A stretch of 64,000 bases of DNA, from positions 62,001 through 126,000 of the forward strand of contig NZ_SNWW01000004.1 in assembly GCF_004362015.1 (NCBI RefSeq), in the 5' to 3' direction. The notes beneath the pieces were generated by a model. That model was not told where the DNA came from. It saw only the letters and a list, made by a program, of their open reading frames with translations, and searched no databases. Position numbers and translations under genes: made by a program. This DNA is from Flavobacterium chryseum (GTDB taxonomy: Bacteria > Bacteroidota > Bacteroidia > Flavobacteriales > Flavobacteriaceae). Shown one piece after another: positions 45,016 through 53,640 of this stretch (within the stretch, counting starts at the first letter, position 1; every line of letters begins with the position of its first letter).

Positions 45016-45255
45016 CGCAGTTTGTCTGCAACAATTTGGCTAATTGCAGTTATAGAAGCGCAAACTTTTAGAAAAATCCAAAATTCATCAATGATGTCTG
45101 AAAGCTCAATAAAATCATCATTAACATCAGTAAAGACATAACGGACTTTTTGTTTTTCGAGACCAACTTCAACCTTAAAACCGGATTTAAATTTAGTTGG
45201 TAATGGTAATTCTCTTTAGATATACCAGGTATTATTGATGCAGCTTCTTCCTTAT
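45012..45255 (-). pseudogene. Decayed gene fragment with a frameshift
   Basis: Directly after the PQQ-like gene on the minus strand, one frame reads EEAASIIPGISKE (about 45255-45216) and then a +1 shift joins a 67-codon open frame (45215-45012) that reads as ordinary protein (ELPLPTKFKSGF, VEVGLEKQKVRYVFTDVN, IIDEFWIFLKVCAS) and ends at a TAA overlapping the stop of the convergent monooxygenase gene. It has no ATG start. I do not recognise the family. It is probably the remains of a second gene of the PQQ-like unit. Confidence 0.5.
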
Positions 45256-45259
45256 GTGA

Positions 45260-46468
45260 TTAACGAATTACTTTTACAAAGGCACTATAGACGTCATCCT
45301 TAATAGAAGTTCGAAGATAAACTTCGTTTTCGTCTTTTGTTTTAAATTCAAATTGAATTAAAGCAGCATCAGAATAATAAAACAACGATTCATCATCTTT
45401 TGCAAATTCAATGTTTGAAATAGGTTTGGTTGTTAATTTTGTTTCGAATGCTGTTTCACCATTCGTTAAGTCTATTTGAAAAAGTTTTGCTTTATGAGTA
45501 TATCCCCAAACATTATCACTTTCCTCAATGATGTAATCAATGCTGTCATCTTTAAAGTCAGTTTTCCAAATCTGAGTTCCTGTTTTTGAATCCACAGCGT
45601 AAATCGAAGAAACTTCCGGGCCTTGTGCTGCAAAATATATTTTTTTGTCTTTGCAAAATATACGTTCCTTGATACTATGTTGATTTTCATCGAATTTGAA
45701 TTGCCATAAAACATCTAGCTTGTCTGGACTTAAAGCAAAAAGCACATTTTTTTCATTGGCTATAAATACATTTTCGCCATCAGTTACTGGTTTTCCGGAT
45801 ATAGGTTCGTCAAAGCTTTTTTGATTAAGAAGTTTTCCTGTATTTGCTTCAAAACTATAGAAATTGTTTCCACTTTGGGTAAAAATTTTGTTGTCAAAAA
45901 AGAGAACCGGAATATCATTATTTGCAGCATCTAGCTTATAATTCCATACTAAACTGCCATCTTTTATATCAAGAGCATAAATGTTATTGTTTGGCCCTTG
46001 AGTAGTTATAAACAGTTTTCCATTATTTATAATTGGAATTTGATTTTTTAGTACAATTTGATCTTTAATAGTACCCAACCTTGATTTCCAAAAAACATCT
46101 CCTGTTTGGTTATCAATTGCGAAAATCTCACCGTTAATAAACGGAACGTATACAATTCCATCCTGTAGCGTTATTGCATTTGCACACATTTCAGTATAAG
46201 CATCTGTAGCTTTTACTGTCCAGCCAATTTGTTCAGATTCTAAATCAAATGAAAAAAGAGAACCGTCGTAATCATAAATTAGGATAGCAGCTTCATCTAA
46301 TGGTGGTTTTGTAACCTGTTTTATAACTTTATTAGTAACTATATCATTAATAGTTAAGTCTTTATTGTTAGAATATTCATTCTTGCCAGATTTTGAATTG
46401 GTTGACGTTTGCCCAAATATATTTATAACGGTGAATACAAATAAAAGAGTTATTAGATTTTTTTTCAT
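45260..46468 (-). CDS. Secreted PQQ-like (BamB-type) beta-propeller protein
   Basis: This 402-residue protein has a signal peptide (ending near IFGQ). Blade repeats of the PQQ/pyrrolo-quinoline type follow: LQDGIVYVPFINGEIFAIDNQTGDVFWKSRLG, NNGKLFITTQGPNNNIYALDIKDGSLVWNYKLD, and SSIYAVDSKTGTQIWKTDF, about seven in total. The W-docking motifs (GDVFWK, GSLVWN, GTQIWK) are characteristic. Such propellers are scaffolds; an enzymatic role is not supported, because no cofactor-binding residues were identified. A decayed gene follows it. Confidence 0.8.
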   Translation of the reverse strand: MKKNLITLLFVFTVINIFGQTSTNSKSGKNEYSNNKDLTINDIVTNKVIKQVTKPPLDEAAILIYDYDGSLFSFDLESEQIGWTVKATDAYTEMCANAITLQDGIVYVPFINGEIFAIDNQTGDVFWKSRLGTIKDQIVLKNQIPIINNGKLFITTQGPNNNIYALDIKDGSLVWNYKLDAANNDIPVLFFDNKIFTQSGNNFYSFEANTGKLLNQKSFDEPISGKPVTDGENVFIANEKNVLFALSPDKLDVLWQFKFDENQHSIKERIFCKDKKIYFAAQGPEVSSIYAVDSKTGTQIWKTDFKDDSIDYIIEESDNVWGYTHKAKLFQIDLTNGETAFETKLTTKPISNIEFAKDDESLFYYSDAALIQFEFKTKDENEVYLRTSIKDDVYSAFVKVIR

Positions 46469-46795
46469 TTTTAATTTGGATTGAAATTCAATATATTGAA
46501 ATTGCTAAACAAACGAATATTCCGGTCAAATATAGTTAAAAATTATTATTGCATTTTAGAAGTTATAAGTTCTTTCCATTCTGAATTAGAATCAAAAGGA
46601 ATACGTAGAAAAGCAAAAATTCTCATTTAAAGAAATTCTTAAGATTGAGAAAAGTAAACATAAAAGAAACTCCTTAATTTCTTAAGGAGTTTCCTGGTGA
46701 TCCTTGCGAACCATTTTCTGCGATGTTTTAGAAACTAACAATTAAATAATTTAGTTTTATAAAGTAAGAAAAATGAAAATAATAGTTCATTAAAA
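46469..46795. other. 327-bp intergenic gap
   Basis: It contains the terminator at 46666-46693 and a 26-codon minus-strand frame (46546-46626, starts MRIFAFLRIPFD) that has no further support. Nothing else was recognised. Confidence 0.5.
46666..46693 (-). terminator. Intrinsic terminator of the sulfatase gene
   Basis: GAAACTCCTTAA and TTAAGGAGTTTC form a 12-base stem with a short loop. On the minus strand it is followed by a T-rich run, about 100 bases after the sulfatase stop. Confidence 0.75.
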
Positions 46796-48397
46796 TTATT
46801 TTTCCGTTGCTTTTTTATTCATTTCAAGAGTCTGCTCTACAATGTTGGAAACATCAAATGTTGATCCTTTTTGAACTGGCGGATATTGAATCAAAGTTTT
46901 CAAATGCTCCTGAACAACCTCCATCATCGGAGCTACAATCCACGAAGTTCTCTGTGCTAAGTGTCCGTATGAATCTTTATTGTCGTAACTCTCAAAAGGA
47001 TCACTGCGGAGGTTGAATATAAGATATCCTCTCGGAGTAATGTCATCATAATAATCTTCCGTCGTACTAAAATGAATTTTCCAAGGTCCCTGCCTAACGG
47101 CCATCAGTTTGCTTTCATGGTAATACAGAAAATCGTTACGCTTACTCTTCTTCGATTTGCCTAGCCAGTAATCAAGATTGTTGATTCCGTCTATGTATTG
47201 ATTTTTATCTTTCTTTACCTGTTCGGTGACATCTGTTACTCCCGCGGCAGCTGAAAACGTGGTAAACATATCCATGTGCGCCTGAATACCGTTTAGGGTT
47301 TGGTTAGGTTTGATTACATTCGGCCATTTTAGCAAAGAAACGACTCTTACACCTCCTTCATAAGTCGTCATCTTTTCTCCTCTAAAAGGTGTTGTAGCAC
47401 CATAAGGCCAAGTAGAATGTTCAGGACCGTTATCTGTTGAATACCAGATAATCGTGTTCTCATCCAATCCGTTTTGTTTGAGCCAGTCTAGCACAAGTCC
47501 TACATCGTGATCATGCTGCATCATCCCAGCCCCGTGCATATCATCATCGTGGCTTATTGTATCGGCTGCATGGCTCCATTTTTCATTTAAGTGCGTATAA
47601 ACATGCATACGACTTGTATTAAGCCATACAAAAAATGGTTTGCCATCCTCTTTTGTTTTTTTCATAAATTTTTCAGCCATCGGAATTACTTCTGCTGCAT
47701 CAAAATCTTTCATTCTTTCCATTGTCAAAGGTCCCGTATCTTCTATTGTCTGTTTGCCGATTTTACCGAATTTAGGATCAATTTTAGTATTGTCATTACC
47801 TGTTGCATAAGAGTGTAATACTCCTCTGGTACCAAATTTCTTAGCAAAAGCTTCTGGACCGCCGGGATAATTTTTAGCATAACTCTGATAGCCTGCATAT
47901 TCTGACTGTTCTTGTGTGTTTAGATGATATAAGTTGCCAAAAAACTCGTCAAAGCCATGTACGGTTGGAAGATGTTCGTTTCGGTCTCCAAGATGGTTTT
48001 TTCCAAATTGACCTGTTGCATATCCTGCTTTTTTCAAGACTTCTGCCAGACTTGGAGATGAAGCCTGAAGTCCTAATTTGTCCCCCGGTACACCAACTGT
48101 AACCATTCCTGAGCGAATAGGATATTGCCCCGTAATTAAGGCGGCACGCCCTGCAGTACATGAAGGCTGTGCGTAGTGATCGGTAAATTTTATTCCTTCG
48201 GTTCCAATTCGATCAATATTTGGAGTAGTATATCCCATTACTCCCATGCCATAGGCACTGACGTTTTCCCATCCAATATCGTCTCCCCAAATGATTAAAA
48301 TATTAGGTTGTTTCGCCTTTTGAGCATATAAAATATTCGAAATAATAAGCGCAACAGTAACAACTGTTACACTTAACGGATTTGAATTTATTTTCAT
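46796..48397 (-). CDS. Secreted arylsulfatase-family sulfatase
   Basis: This 533-residue protein has a signal peptide ending near LYAQ. Residues 32-45 ([12 protein letters not shown]) carry metal-binding Asp39 and Asp40. The catalytic motif is CTAGR (Cys80 to Arg84, the C-x-A-x-R form), where Cys is converted to formylglycine, and it is followed by [14 protein letters not shown]. The second metal site is YSTDNGPEH (Asp-Asn). The C-terminal part fits the arylsulfatase A-type. No other carbohydrate genes are next to it, and the maturase (anSME) is not in the window. The substrate, a sulfated glycan or aryl sulfate, is unknown. Confidence 0.9.
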   Translation of the reverse strand: MKINSNPLSVTVVTVALIISNILYAQKAKQPNILIIWGDDIGWENVSAYGMGVMGYTTPNIDRIGTEGIKFTDHYAQPSCTAGRAALITGQYPIRSGMVTVGVPGDKLGLQASSPSLAEVLKKAGYATGQFGKNHLGDRNEHLPTVHGFDEFFGNLYHLNTQEQSEYAGYQSYAKNYPGGPEAFAKKFGTRGVLHSYATGNDNTKIDPKFGKIGKQTIEDTGPLTMERMKDFDAAEVIPMAEKFMKKTKEDGKPFFVWLNTSRMHVYTHLNEKWSHAADTISHDDDMHGAGMMQHDHDVGLVLDWLKQNGLDENTIIWYSTDNGPEHSTWPYGATTPFRGEKMTTYEGGVRVVSLLKWPNVIKPNQTLNGIQAHMDMFTTFSAAAGVTDVTEQVKKDKNQYIDGINNLDYWLGKSKKSKRNDFLYYHESKLMAVRQGPWKIHFSTTEDYYDDITPRGYLIFNLRSDPFESYDNKDSYGHLAQRTSWIVAPMMEVVQEHLKTLIQYPPVQKGSTFDVSNIVEQTLEMNKKATEK

Positions 48398-48862
48398 CTG
48401 TCATTAGTTATTATATTAGAAACTAGATTGTTAAAGATAAAGATAGTTAAAAATCCTACAAGTGTTCTTACTTTTTATAAGATTCAAAATTATTTTTTAT
48501 TAATCTAAGCCTTACGATTTGAATTTAATCTCAGATCTATAAACAGTTATAGTGAAGTGCTGTATGAATGCTCTTAGCAGAGCCGCTATCTAAATTCTTA
48601 AGATTCGAAAATATAGGCATAAAAAAACTCCAAAATCAAATGACTTTAGAGGTTGTAAATTTTGGTGAGATATCTGGGAGTACAGTCGAACACTTAATTG
48701 TAATTCTGACGTTTTTAAAGGCTAAGTGATTAGCAGATCATGATTTTTCTATAATTAAAACTTCATAAATTGCTGGTATATACAATGATAAACTCTGTGT
48801 GAGATAGAAAAAGTTAACTGAGGGTAAAACAAAATGAGTATCAGTTTTTCTACATCTTAATT
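48398..48862. other. 465-bp intergenic gap
   Basis: No open frame with coding character, tRNA or convincing hairpin was recognised on either strand. It separates the starts and ends of two minus-strand genes and must contain the promoter of the sulfatase gene at its left end. Confidence 0.5.
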
Positions 48863-49219
48863 TTAATCTAAACGTTTTAAAATAAGTGATCGTAAACGTT
48901 CTTCATGCTCTTCTCCCCAATTCCCAATAGCTGAAATTACAGGAATTAGTGTTTTTCCAAAATCCGTCAGGCTATATTCAACTTTTGGCGGCACAACAGG
49001 GTAAATTACTTTTGAAACAAGTTCATGATCTTCTAATTCCTTAAGCTGAATATTTAGAACCCTGCGTGAAGCATCCGGTATTTTGCGTTGCAATTCGCTC
49101 GGTCTTTGAAATCCTTCATTAATGAACCAAAGCAAACGTATCTTCCATTTGCCGTAGAGCACTTCACCTATAAGATCAAGTCCACAATTTAAGTTCGGTA
49201 TTGTTTTTCTCTCATACAT
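48863..49219 (-). CDS. HxlR-family transcriptional regulator
   Basis: This 118-residue winged-helix protein has the typical HxlR pattern: one Cys near the N-terminus (LNCGLDLIGEVLYGKWKIRLLWFI), the recognition region RPSELQRKIPDASRRVLNIQLKELEDHELVSK, and the wing VPPKVEYSLTDFGKTLIPVI. Members sense electrophiles or redox change, often through the N-terminal Cys. The gene is divergent from an SDR dehydrogenase gene and probably controls it. A promoter element ends only 4 bases before the ATG, so the mRNA may be leaderless. Confidence 0.9.
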   Translation of the reverse strand: MYERKTIPNLNCGLDLIGEVLYGKWKIRLLWFINEGFQRPSELQRKIPDASRRVLNIQLKELEDHELVSKVIYPVVPPKVEYSLTDFGKTLIPVISAIGNWGEEHEERLRSLILKRLD

Positions 49220-49223
49220 ACTA

Positions 49224-49231
49224 CAAAAGTA
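49224..49231 (-). promoter_or_regulatory. Candidate promoter of the HxlR gene, giving a leaderless mRNA
   Basis: TACTTTTG on the minus strand (consensus TAnnTTTG), with TTG about 20 bases upstream, ends 4 bases from the ATG. Transcription would start at or just before the start codon. Confidence 0.45.
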
Positions 49232-49354
49232 AGCCTATCTACCAATTCTTGCAATAGGGGAAAAATTTATCCCTATCCGAATCGTAATTCCGTACTTGTG
49301 AGAAACTTACATACTTCAGAAATTTGTGCCTAACAATTTTAAAACGAATATGAA

Positions 49355-50137
49355 ATGGATTATCAAAACGAATTATTAGGCAAAATTGCCTTAATAACAG
49401 GAGGCACAAAAGGAGCTGGAAGAGCAATTGCAGAAAGGCTTCTACAAGCTGGTGCAACGGTTATTATCACTGCAAGAAATGCACCGGAAAAAGAAAACAG
49501 CAAGCTGCATTTCATTCCGTCCGATTTGAGTAAAGCAGAAGGAACACAAAAAGTTGTCAGCGAAGTGCTGTTGGCTTACGGAAGGCTTGACATTTTGGTA
49601 AACAATCTTGGTTCTTCAACAACACCTGCCGGTGGCTTTACTGCATTATCTGATGAAGATTGGGAATCAACTCTACAGGCTAATTTGCTTGCTCCGGTTC
49701 GACTGGACAGAGGGTTTTTACCTCAAATGATAGATAGAAAAAACGGTGTCATTATTCATATAGCTTCTATCCAGGGAATACTGCCACTGTATGATTCCAC
49801 TTTGCCATATGCGGCTGCAAAAGCAGGATTACGAAACTATAGTAAAAGTTTATCGAATGAAGTTTCGCCTAAAGGTGTTCGGGTGCTAACTGTTTCTCCT
49901 GGATGGATCAATACAGGAGCATCGAAAGCTTGGCTGGCTGAGATTGCAAGAAACGCCAATAGCACTGTAGAAGAAGCACAGCAAGGTGTAATGGATGCAT
50001 TGGGTGGAATACCATACGGCAGACCCGCTGAGCCGGAAGAAGTAGCTGAATTGGTTGGTTTTCTTGTTTCTCCGAGAGCCAGTTATTTATCAGGAACTGA
50101 ATATGTAATCGATGGCGGTACTGTACCAACAATTTAA
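49355..50137 (+). CDS. Short-chain dehydrogenase/reductase (SDR)
   Basis: This 260-residue classical SDR has the cofactor motif TGGTKGAGRAIAE (about 15-27), NNLGS at strand 4, catalytic Ser in HIASIQG and the YxxxK motif YAAAK (near 155-159), followed by VSPGWINT. The C-terminal YLSGTEYVIDGG is typical. It starts 136 bases from the divergent HxlR gene and is followed by an NTF2-like gene 19 bases downstream, so the pair probably forms one HxlR-controlled unit for detoxifying a carbonyl compound (inference). Confidence 0.92.
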   Translation: MDYQNELLGKIALITGGTKGAGRAIAERLLQAGATVIITARNAPEKENSKLHFIPSDLSKAEGTQKVVSEVLLAYGRLDILVNNLGSSTTPAGGFTALSDEDWESTLQANLLAPVRLDRGFLPQMIDRKNGVIIHIASIQGILPLYDSTLPYAAAKAGLRNYSKSLSNEVSPKGVRVLTVSPGWINTGASKAWLAEIARNANSTVEEAQQGVMDALGGIPYGRPAEPEEVAELVGFLVSPRASYLSGTEYVIDGGTVPTI

Positions 50138-50156
50138 TAATCTAAAAATAATAACA

Positions 50157-50480
50157 ATGAACTTACCAAAAGTATTAACAGACTTGATTAAAGCACAGAA
50201 TGAATTTGACGCTGTGACTTATGCCAATTTGTTTTCAGAAACTGCAGAAGTGTTTGACGAAGGCAAAACGCATAAAGGAAGAATTGAAATAGAGCGGTGG
50301 ATCGATCACTCAAACAAGAACTACAAATCAGTGATGAAACCACTGGAATATACCAAAAATGGCACAACAAGCATCTTAACGGCAGAATGTTCAGGAATAT
50401 TTCCAGGAAGCCCTATCGCGCTAAAATTTCACTTTGATATTGTTGATGAGCAAATTCAACATTTAAAAGTAACAGATTAA
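50157..50480 (+). CDS. NTF2-like / SnoaL-like protein
   Basis: This protein has 107 residues from the ATG at 50157; an in-frame start inside the SDR gene would add 15 residues. The pattern of a nuclear-transport-factor-2-like fold is clear: a helix with LIKAQNEFDAVTYANLFSETAEVFDEG, HKGRIEIERWIDHSN, then beta-strands ending FHFDIVDEQIQHLKVTD. It is transcribed with the SDR gene. Its substrate is unknown. Confidence 0.8.
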   Translation: MNLPKVLTDLIKAQNEFDAVTYANLFSETAEVFDEGKTHKGRIEIERWIDHSNKNYKSVMKPLEYTKNGTTSILTAECSGIFPGSPIALKFHFDIVDEQIQHLKVTD

Positions 50481-50524
50481 ACGTAAAAAGAGTGTGACTG
50501 TTTACTATAAGTTATTTAAACAAC

Positions 50525-50549
50525 AAAGCCATTGGAATCCAATGGCTTT
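50525..50549. terminator. Bidirectional intrinsic terminator
   Basis: Eleven-base arms AAAGCCATTGG and CCAATGGCTTT with a 3-base loop lie after the NTF2-like gene and, on the other strand, after the tRNA gene. Confidence 0.85.
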
Positions 50550-50561
50550 ATTTGTGTTCTG

Positions 50562-50636
50562 TGGGCGATGAGGGGTTCGAACCCCCGACCCCCTCGGTGT
50601 AAACGAGGTGCTCTGAACCAGCTGAGCTAATCGCCC
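50562..50636 (-). tRNA. tRNA-Val, anticodon UAC
   Basis: The minus strand reads GGGCGAT for the acceptor arm, D-arm GCTC-AGCTGGTTCA-GAGC, anticodon stem CCTCG/CGAGG with loop TTTACAC (anticodon TAC), and T-arm GGGGG-TTCGAAC-CCCTC, closing with ATCGCCC and discriminator A. CCA is not encoded. Confidence 0.97.
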
Positions 50637-50815
50637 TATTTTACTAGGTTGCTATCATTTTGTGATTGCGAGTGCAAATATACGCTAGTTTTTGAGTTCT
50701 GCAAAGAAAATAGAATAAAAAAGAAAACTTTTTTTTAAATTCATTATATCTTGCTGTTTATGAATTTGTTATTAAAATGATTTTTTCAAACTTTTTTCTG
50801 CAAATTTTGTTTTGC

Positions 50816-52042
50816 TTATTTTAAAGGCAATTCAGCAACAACAAAAGTGCTTCCTCCAACATAAATGAAATCGTTTTTACCGGCATTATTCTTCGCTGCG
50901 GCAAAAGCATCTTCAACAGAATTATATTTTTCTCCTATCAAATTATATTTTTTCGCCGCATCTTTTAATATCACAGTTGCTAAACCTCTGGCAGAATTTG
51001 GTCTGCAGAAATAGTATTGCGCTTTTTTAGGAAAAAGAGGCAAAATCGAATCCAGATCTTTATCGTTAACAACGCCTAAAACAATATGTAAATTTTCGAA
51101 AGTTTCTTTCTGAACCTGATTCATTACAACTGCTAAACCATGTTTGTTGTGCGCAGTATCGCAAATTATTTTCGGATTTTCTCCCAGTTGCTGCCATCTT
51201 CCTTGTAAGCCGGTATTTTTAGACACATTCAACAATCCGGTTTTTAAATTCTCGATAGAAACCTTAAAATCGGTTTTTGAGTTTAAAAGAGCAATGACTT
51301 GCTGAACCGTTTTTTTATTATGAAACTGATAATCCCCAATTAAGTCAGAAGGAAAAACTCCGGAAATTAGATCAGCAGCAAAATAAATTGGCGCATTGTT
51401 TTCTTCGGCTTTGGCCAAAAATACGATTTCCGTTTCCTCTGTATATTCACCAATTACAACAGGAACATTTGGCTTTATAATTCCGGCTTTTTCTCCCGCA
51501 ATTGCTGTCGTTGTATTTCCTAAAAACTGAGTATGGTCTAAATCGATGTTGGTAATTACCGAAACCAAAGGCGTAATAATATTCGTGGCATCTAATCTTC
51601 CTCCCAAACCAACTTCAATAATAGCAATGTCTACTTTTTCTGAGGCAAAATAATCAAAAGCCAAACCTACTGACATTTCGAAAAAACTCATGTCATTTGC
51701 TTCAAAAAAATCTTTGTGTTTCGCAACAAATTCACAAACAAAATCTTCAGAAATATCCTTTCCGTTAATTTTAATTCGCTCTCTAAAATCTTTCAAATGC
51801 GGAGATGTATACAAACCTACTTTATAACCCGCTTCCTGCAAAACTGAAGCCAGCATGTGTGATGTCGATCCTTTTCCGTTCGTTCCGGCAACGTGAATAC
51901 ACTTTAATTGCTTCTCCGGATGATCAAGATGCGCCGCAAGCAATTTGATATTCGTTAAATCTTCTTTGTATGCCGAAGCGCCCTGCAGTTGGTACATTGG
52001 CAATTGGTTAAACATCCAATTTGTTGTTTCCTGGTAGTTCAT
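50816..52042 (-). CDS. folC: Bifunctional folylpolyglutamate synthase / dihydrofolate synthase
   Basis: This 408-residue Mur-ligase-type enzyme has the P-loop GTNGKGST (53-60), the following LYTSPHL, VGLGGRLDATN, the dihydrofolate-synthase-type segment TNIDLDHTQFLG and EKAGI, and the C-terminal domain with CDTAHNKHG. It adds glutamate to dihydropteroate and tetrahydrofolate. The length is as expected. It is divergent from exbB. Confidence 0.95.
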   Translation of the reverse strand: MNYQETTNWMFNQLPMYQLQGASAYKEDLTNIKLLAAHLDHPEKQLKCIHVAGTNGKGSTSHMLASVLQEAGYKVGLYTSPHLKDFRERIKINGKDISEDFVCEFVAKHKDFFEANDMSFFEMSVGLAFDYFASEKVDIAIIEVGLGGRLDATNIITPLVSVITNIDLDHTQFLGNTTTAIAGEKAGIIKPNVPVVIGEYTEETEIVFLAKAEENNAPIYFAADLISGVFPSDLIGDYQFHNKKTVQQVIALLNSKTDFKVSIENLKTGLLNVSKNTGLQGRWQQLGENPKIICDTAHNKHGLAVVMNQVQKETFENLHIVLGVVNDKDLDSILPLFPKKAQYYFCRPNSARGLATVILKDAAKKYNLIGEKYNSVEDAFAAAKNNAGKNDFIYVGGSTFVVAELPLK

Positions 52043-52173
52043 TTATTTTGGATAAAATAGTGTTGAATTGAAATAATTTTCGATTTTTTTAGTTTAATAT
52101 TACAGTGAAAATTATCTTTAGTGCAAATTTCAAATATTTTTTAGAATTAATTATTAAAAACCAGAATTAATAT

Positions 52174-52869
52174 ATGTTTAGTTTCATTCAATTACAAACA
52201 GATACCATTGCAAACGCCGCATCTAACGTAGTTATCGAGAAAATTGCTCCAAATACTGAAATCTCTGTTTTAGGTTTTATCCTAAAAGGAGGTTTTTTCT
52301 TAATACCAATTGCCATTTTACTGTTTTACACGATTTACGTTATTTTTGAGCGTTACTTATATATTAGTAAAGCGTCTAAAATTGATGCAAGATTAATGCA
52401 GGATGTTGGAGATAAATTGAATGCAGGAAATATAGAATTGGCGAGAACAATTGTAGAAAGAAGCGATACTGCAGCTGCAAATATTTTAAAAGAAGGTGTT
52501 TTGGTAATTGGAAGACCAATTGCTGAAATCGAATCGAATATGGACCGTGCTGCTGATATTGAAATTGGTGAAATGGAAAGACGTTTAGGTCATCTTGGAC
52601 TTATCGCCGGTATTGCGCCAACGTTAGGTTTCATTGGAACTATTTCCGGGGTTATTAAAATTTTCTACAGCATTTCGGTTACTGAAAATATTAGTATCGG
52701 AAATATCTCCGGTGGTTTATATGAAAAAATGATCAGTTCTGGTTCAGGATTAATTGTGGGTATTATTGCGTATAGTGCTTACCATTTACTGAACGGAAAA
52801 ATTGATGATTTTGCTTTAAAAATTCAGAAACAAATTTTAGAATTTGTAAATATAATTCAAAGAGCATAA
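52174..52869 (+). CDS. exbB: ExbB/TolQ/MotA-family proton channel protein
   Basis: This 231-residue inner-membrane protein has three hydrophobic segments (about 32-55, 145-170 and 185-205), with a cytoplasmic domain between the first two and the conserved LGHLGLIAGIAPTLGFIGTISGVI region of ExbB/TolQ. It forms the channel of the proton-driven motor that energises TonB. exbD follows after 3 bases, and a TonB-like gene lies beyond on the other strand. The upstream gap has TATCTTTA, a near match to the promoter consensus. Confidence 0.93.
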   Translation: MFSFIQLQTDTIANAASNVVIEKIAPNTEISVLGFILKGGFFLIPIAILLFYTIYVIFERYLYISKASKIDARLMQDVGDKLNAGNIELARTIVERSDTAAANILKEGVLVIGRPIAEIESNMDRAADIEIGEMERRLGHLGLIAGIAPTLGFIGTISGVIKIFYSISVTENISIGNISGGLYEKMISSGSGLIVGIIAYSAYHLLNGKIDDFALKIQKQILEFVNIIQRA

Positions 52870-52872
52870 GGT

Positions 52873-53268
52873 ATGTCTATTAAAAGAAAAAGAAGATTTC
52901 ATGCCGAAGTAGCGACTTCATCATTGAGTGATATTATGTTTTTCTTGCTGTTGTTTTTCTTAATTATATCAACGCTTGCAAATCCTAATGTTATCAAAAT
53001 GACATTGCCAAAAGCGAAATCAAATGAAAAAACCAATAAACAATTAATTAGTTTATCGGTTACAGAAGATAAAAAGTTCTATATAGATAAAGAACCCGTA
53101 GATTTTGAAAATCTGGAAACAAGTTTAATGTCTAAAATTGGAGCAGATAAACAACAAACTGTTGTAGTTCGAATTCCGTTTAATCTGCAAGTACAGGATT
53201 TAGTGGATGTATTGCAAATAGGAGTGAAGAACAATTTGAAATTTGTAATTGCTACAAGTCCCAAGTAG
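52873..53268 (+). CDS. exbD: ExbD/TolR-family biopolymer transport protein
   Basis: This 131-residue protein has one N-terminal membrane segment (about 21-37) with the conserved Asp20 in SDIMFFLLLFF, the proton-binding residue of the motor, and a periplasmic domain (about 45-131). It is translationally linked with exbB and partners it. Both serve TonB-dependent uptake, such as the glycan import that the hydrolases in this window would need. Confidence 0.93.
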   Translation: MSIKRKRRFHAEVATSSLSDIMFFLLLFFLIISTLANPNVIKMTLPKAKSNEKTNKQLISLSVTEDKKFYIDKEPVDFENLETSLMSKIGADKQQTVVVRIPFNLQVQDLVDVLQIGVKNNLKFVIATSPK

Positions 53269-53279
53269 ATTTATCATTA

Positions 53280-53393
53280 GGGCGTGACCACAATAAAAAA
53301 AATGGGCTAATCAGCATAACGTTGATTCGCCCATTTTTTTATTGCGGTCGGGCTATCCGCGCTACTTCGGTAGCTAGCTCCTATCCCTCACGC
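53280..53393. repeat. Family E element, copy 2 (GGGCGTGACC ... ATCCCTCACGC)
   Basis: It begins GGGCGTGACCACAA 12 bases after the exbD stop and ends ATCCCTCACGC, as does the copy at 20260. Inside are a strong terminator-like hairpin (53292-53343), GCGGTCGGGCTATCC, and a mini-hairpin GCTAC-TTCG-GTAGC (53361-53374) that would give an extra-stable cUUCGg tetraloop in RNA. Confidence 0.75.
53292..53343. terminator. Bidirectional terminator inside the family E element
   Basis: A-run plus ATGGGC pairs with GCCCAT plus T-run around an AATCA/TGATT extension. It lies downstream of exbD. Confidence 0.75.
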
Positions 53394-53440
53394 AAAAAAC
53401 CGATGCGATATTGATCTCACAGAATAAATTTAGCACAATC

Positions 53441-53546
53441 TTGTCATTTCGACCGAAGGGAGAAATCACACTAGTTATTCCGCAAAGAAAATCGCTAATC
53501 GTTGTCGAGTTACGAGTGTGATTTCTCCCTTTGGTCGAAATGACAA
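53441..53546. repeat. Family D inverted repeat, copy 6
   Basis: The arms 53441-53472 (start TTGTCATTTCGACCG) and 53515-53546 complement each other over 32 bases with a single exception, which would be a G-U pair in RNA. The loop is 42 bases. Confidence 0.88.
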
Positions 53547-53564
53547 ACTAGACGAAAAAGAAAC

Positions 53565-53600
53565 AAAAAAGGCTTTCTGAAATCATCAGAAAGCCTTTTT
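53565..53600. terminator. Intrinsic terminator after the TonB-like gene
   Basis: AAAAAAGGCTTTCTGA and TCAGAAAGCCTTTTTT form a 16-base stem with a 4-base loop between two convergent units. It works on both strands. Confidence 0.88.
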
Positions 53601-53640
53601 TTTATAAAATTTAATTCGTGAAATTAGTACAATTCGTGTT

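Noticed and set aside
46546..46626. 26-codon minus-strand frame starting MRIFAF
   Set aside because: It is too short, has no partner or conserved motif, and could occur by chance in a 327-bp gap.
48398..48862. Small RNA or riboswitch in the 465-bp gap
   Set aside because: No stable hairpin with a terminator and no recognised riboswitch motif was found by eye.
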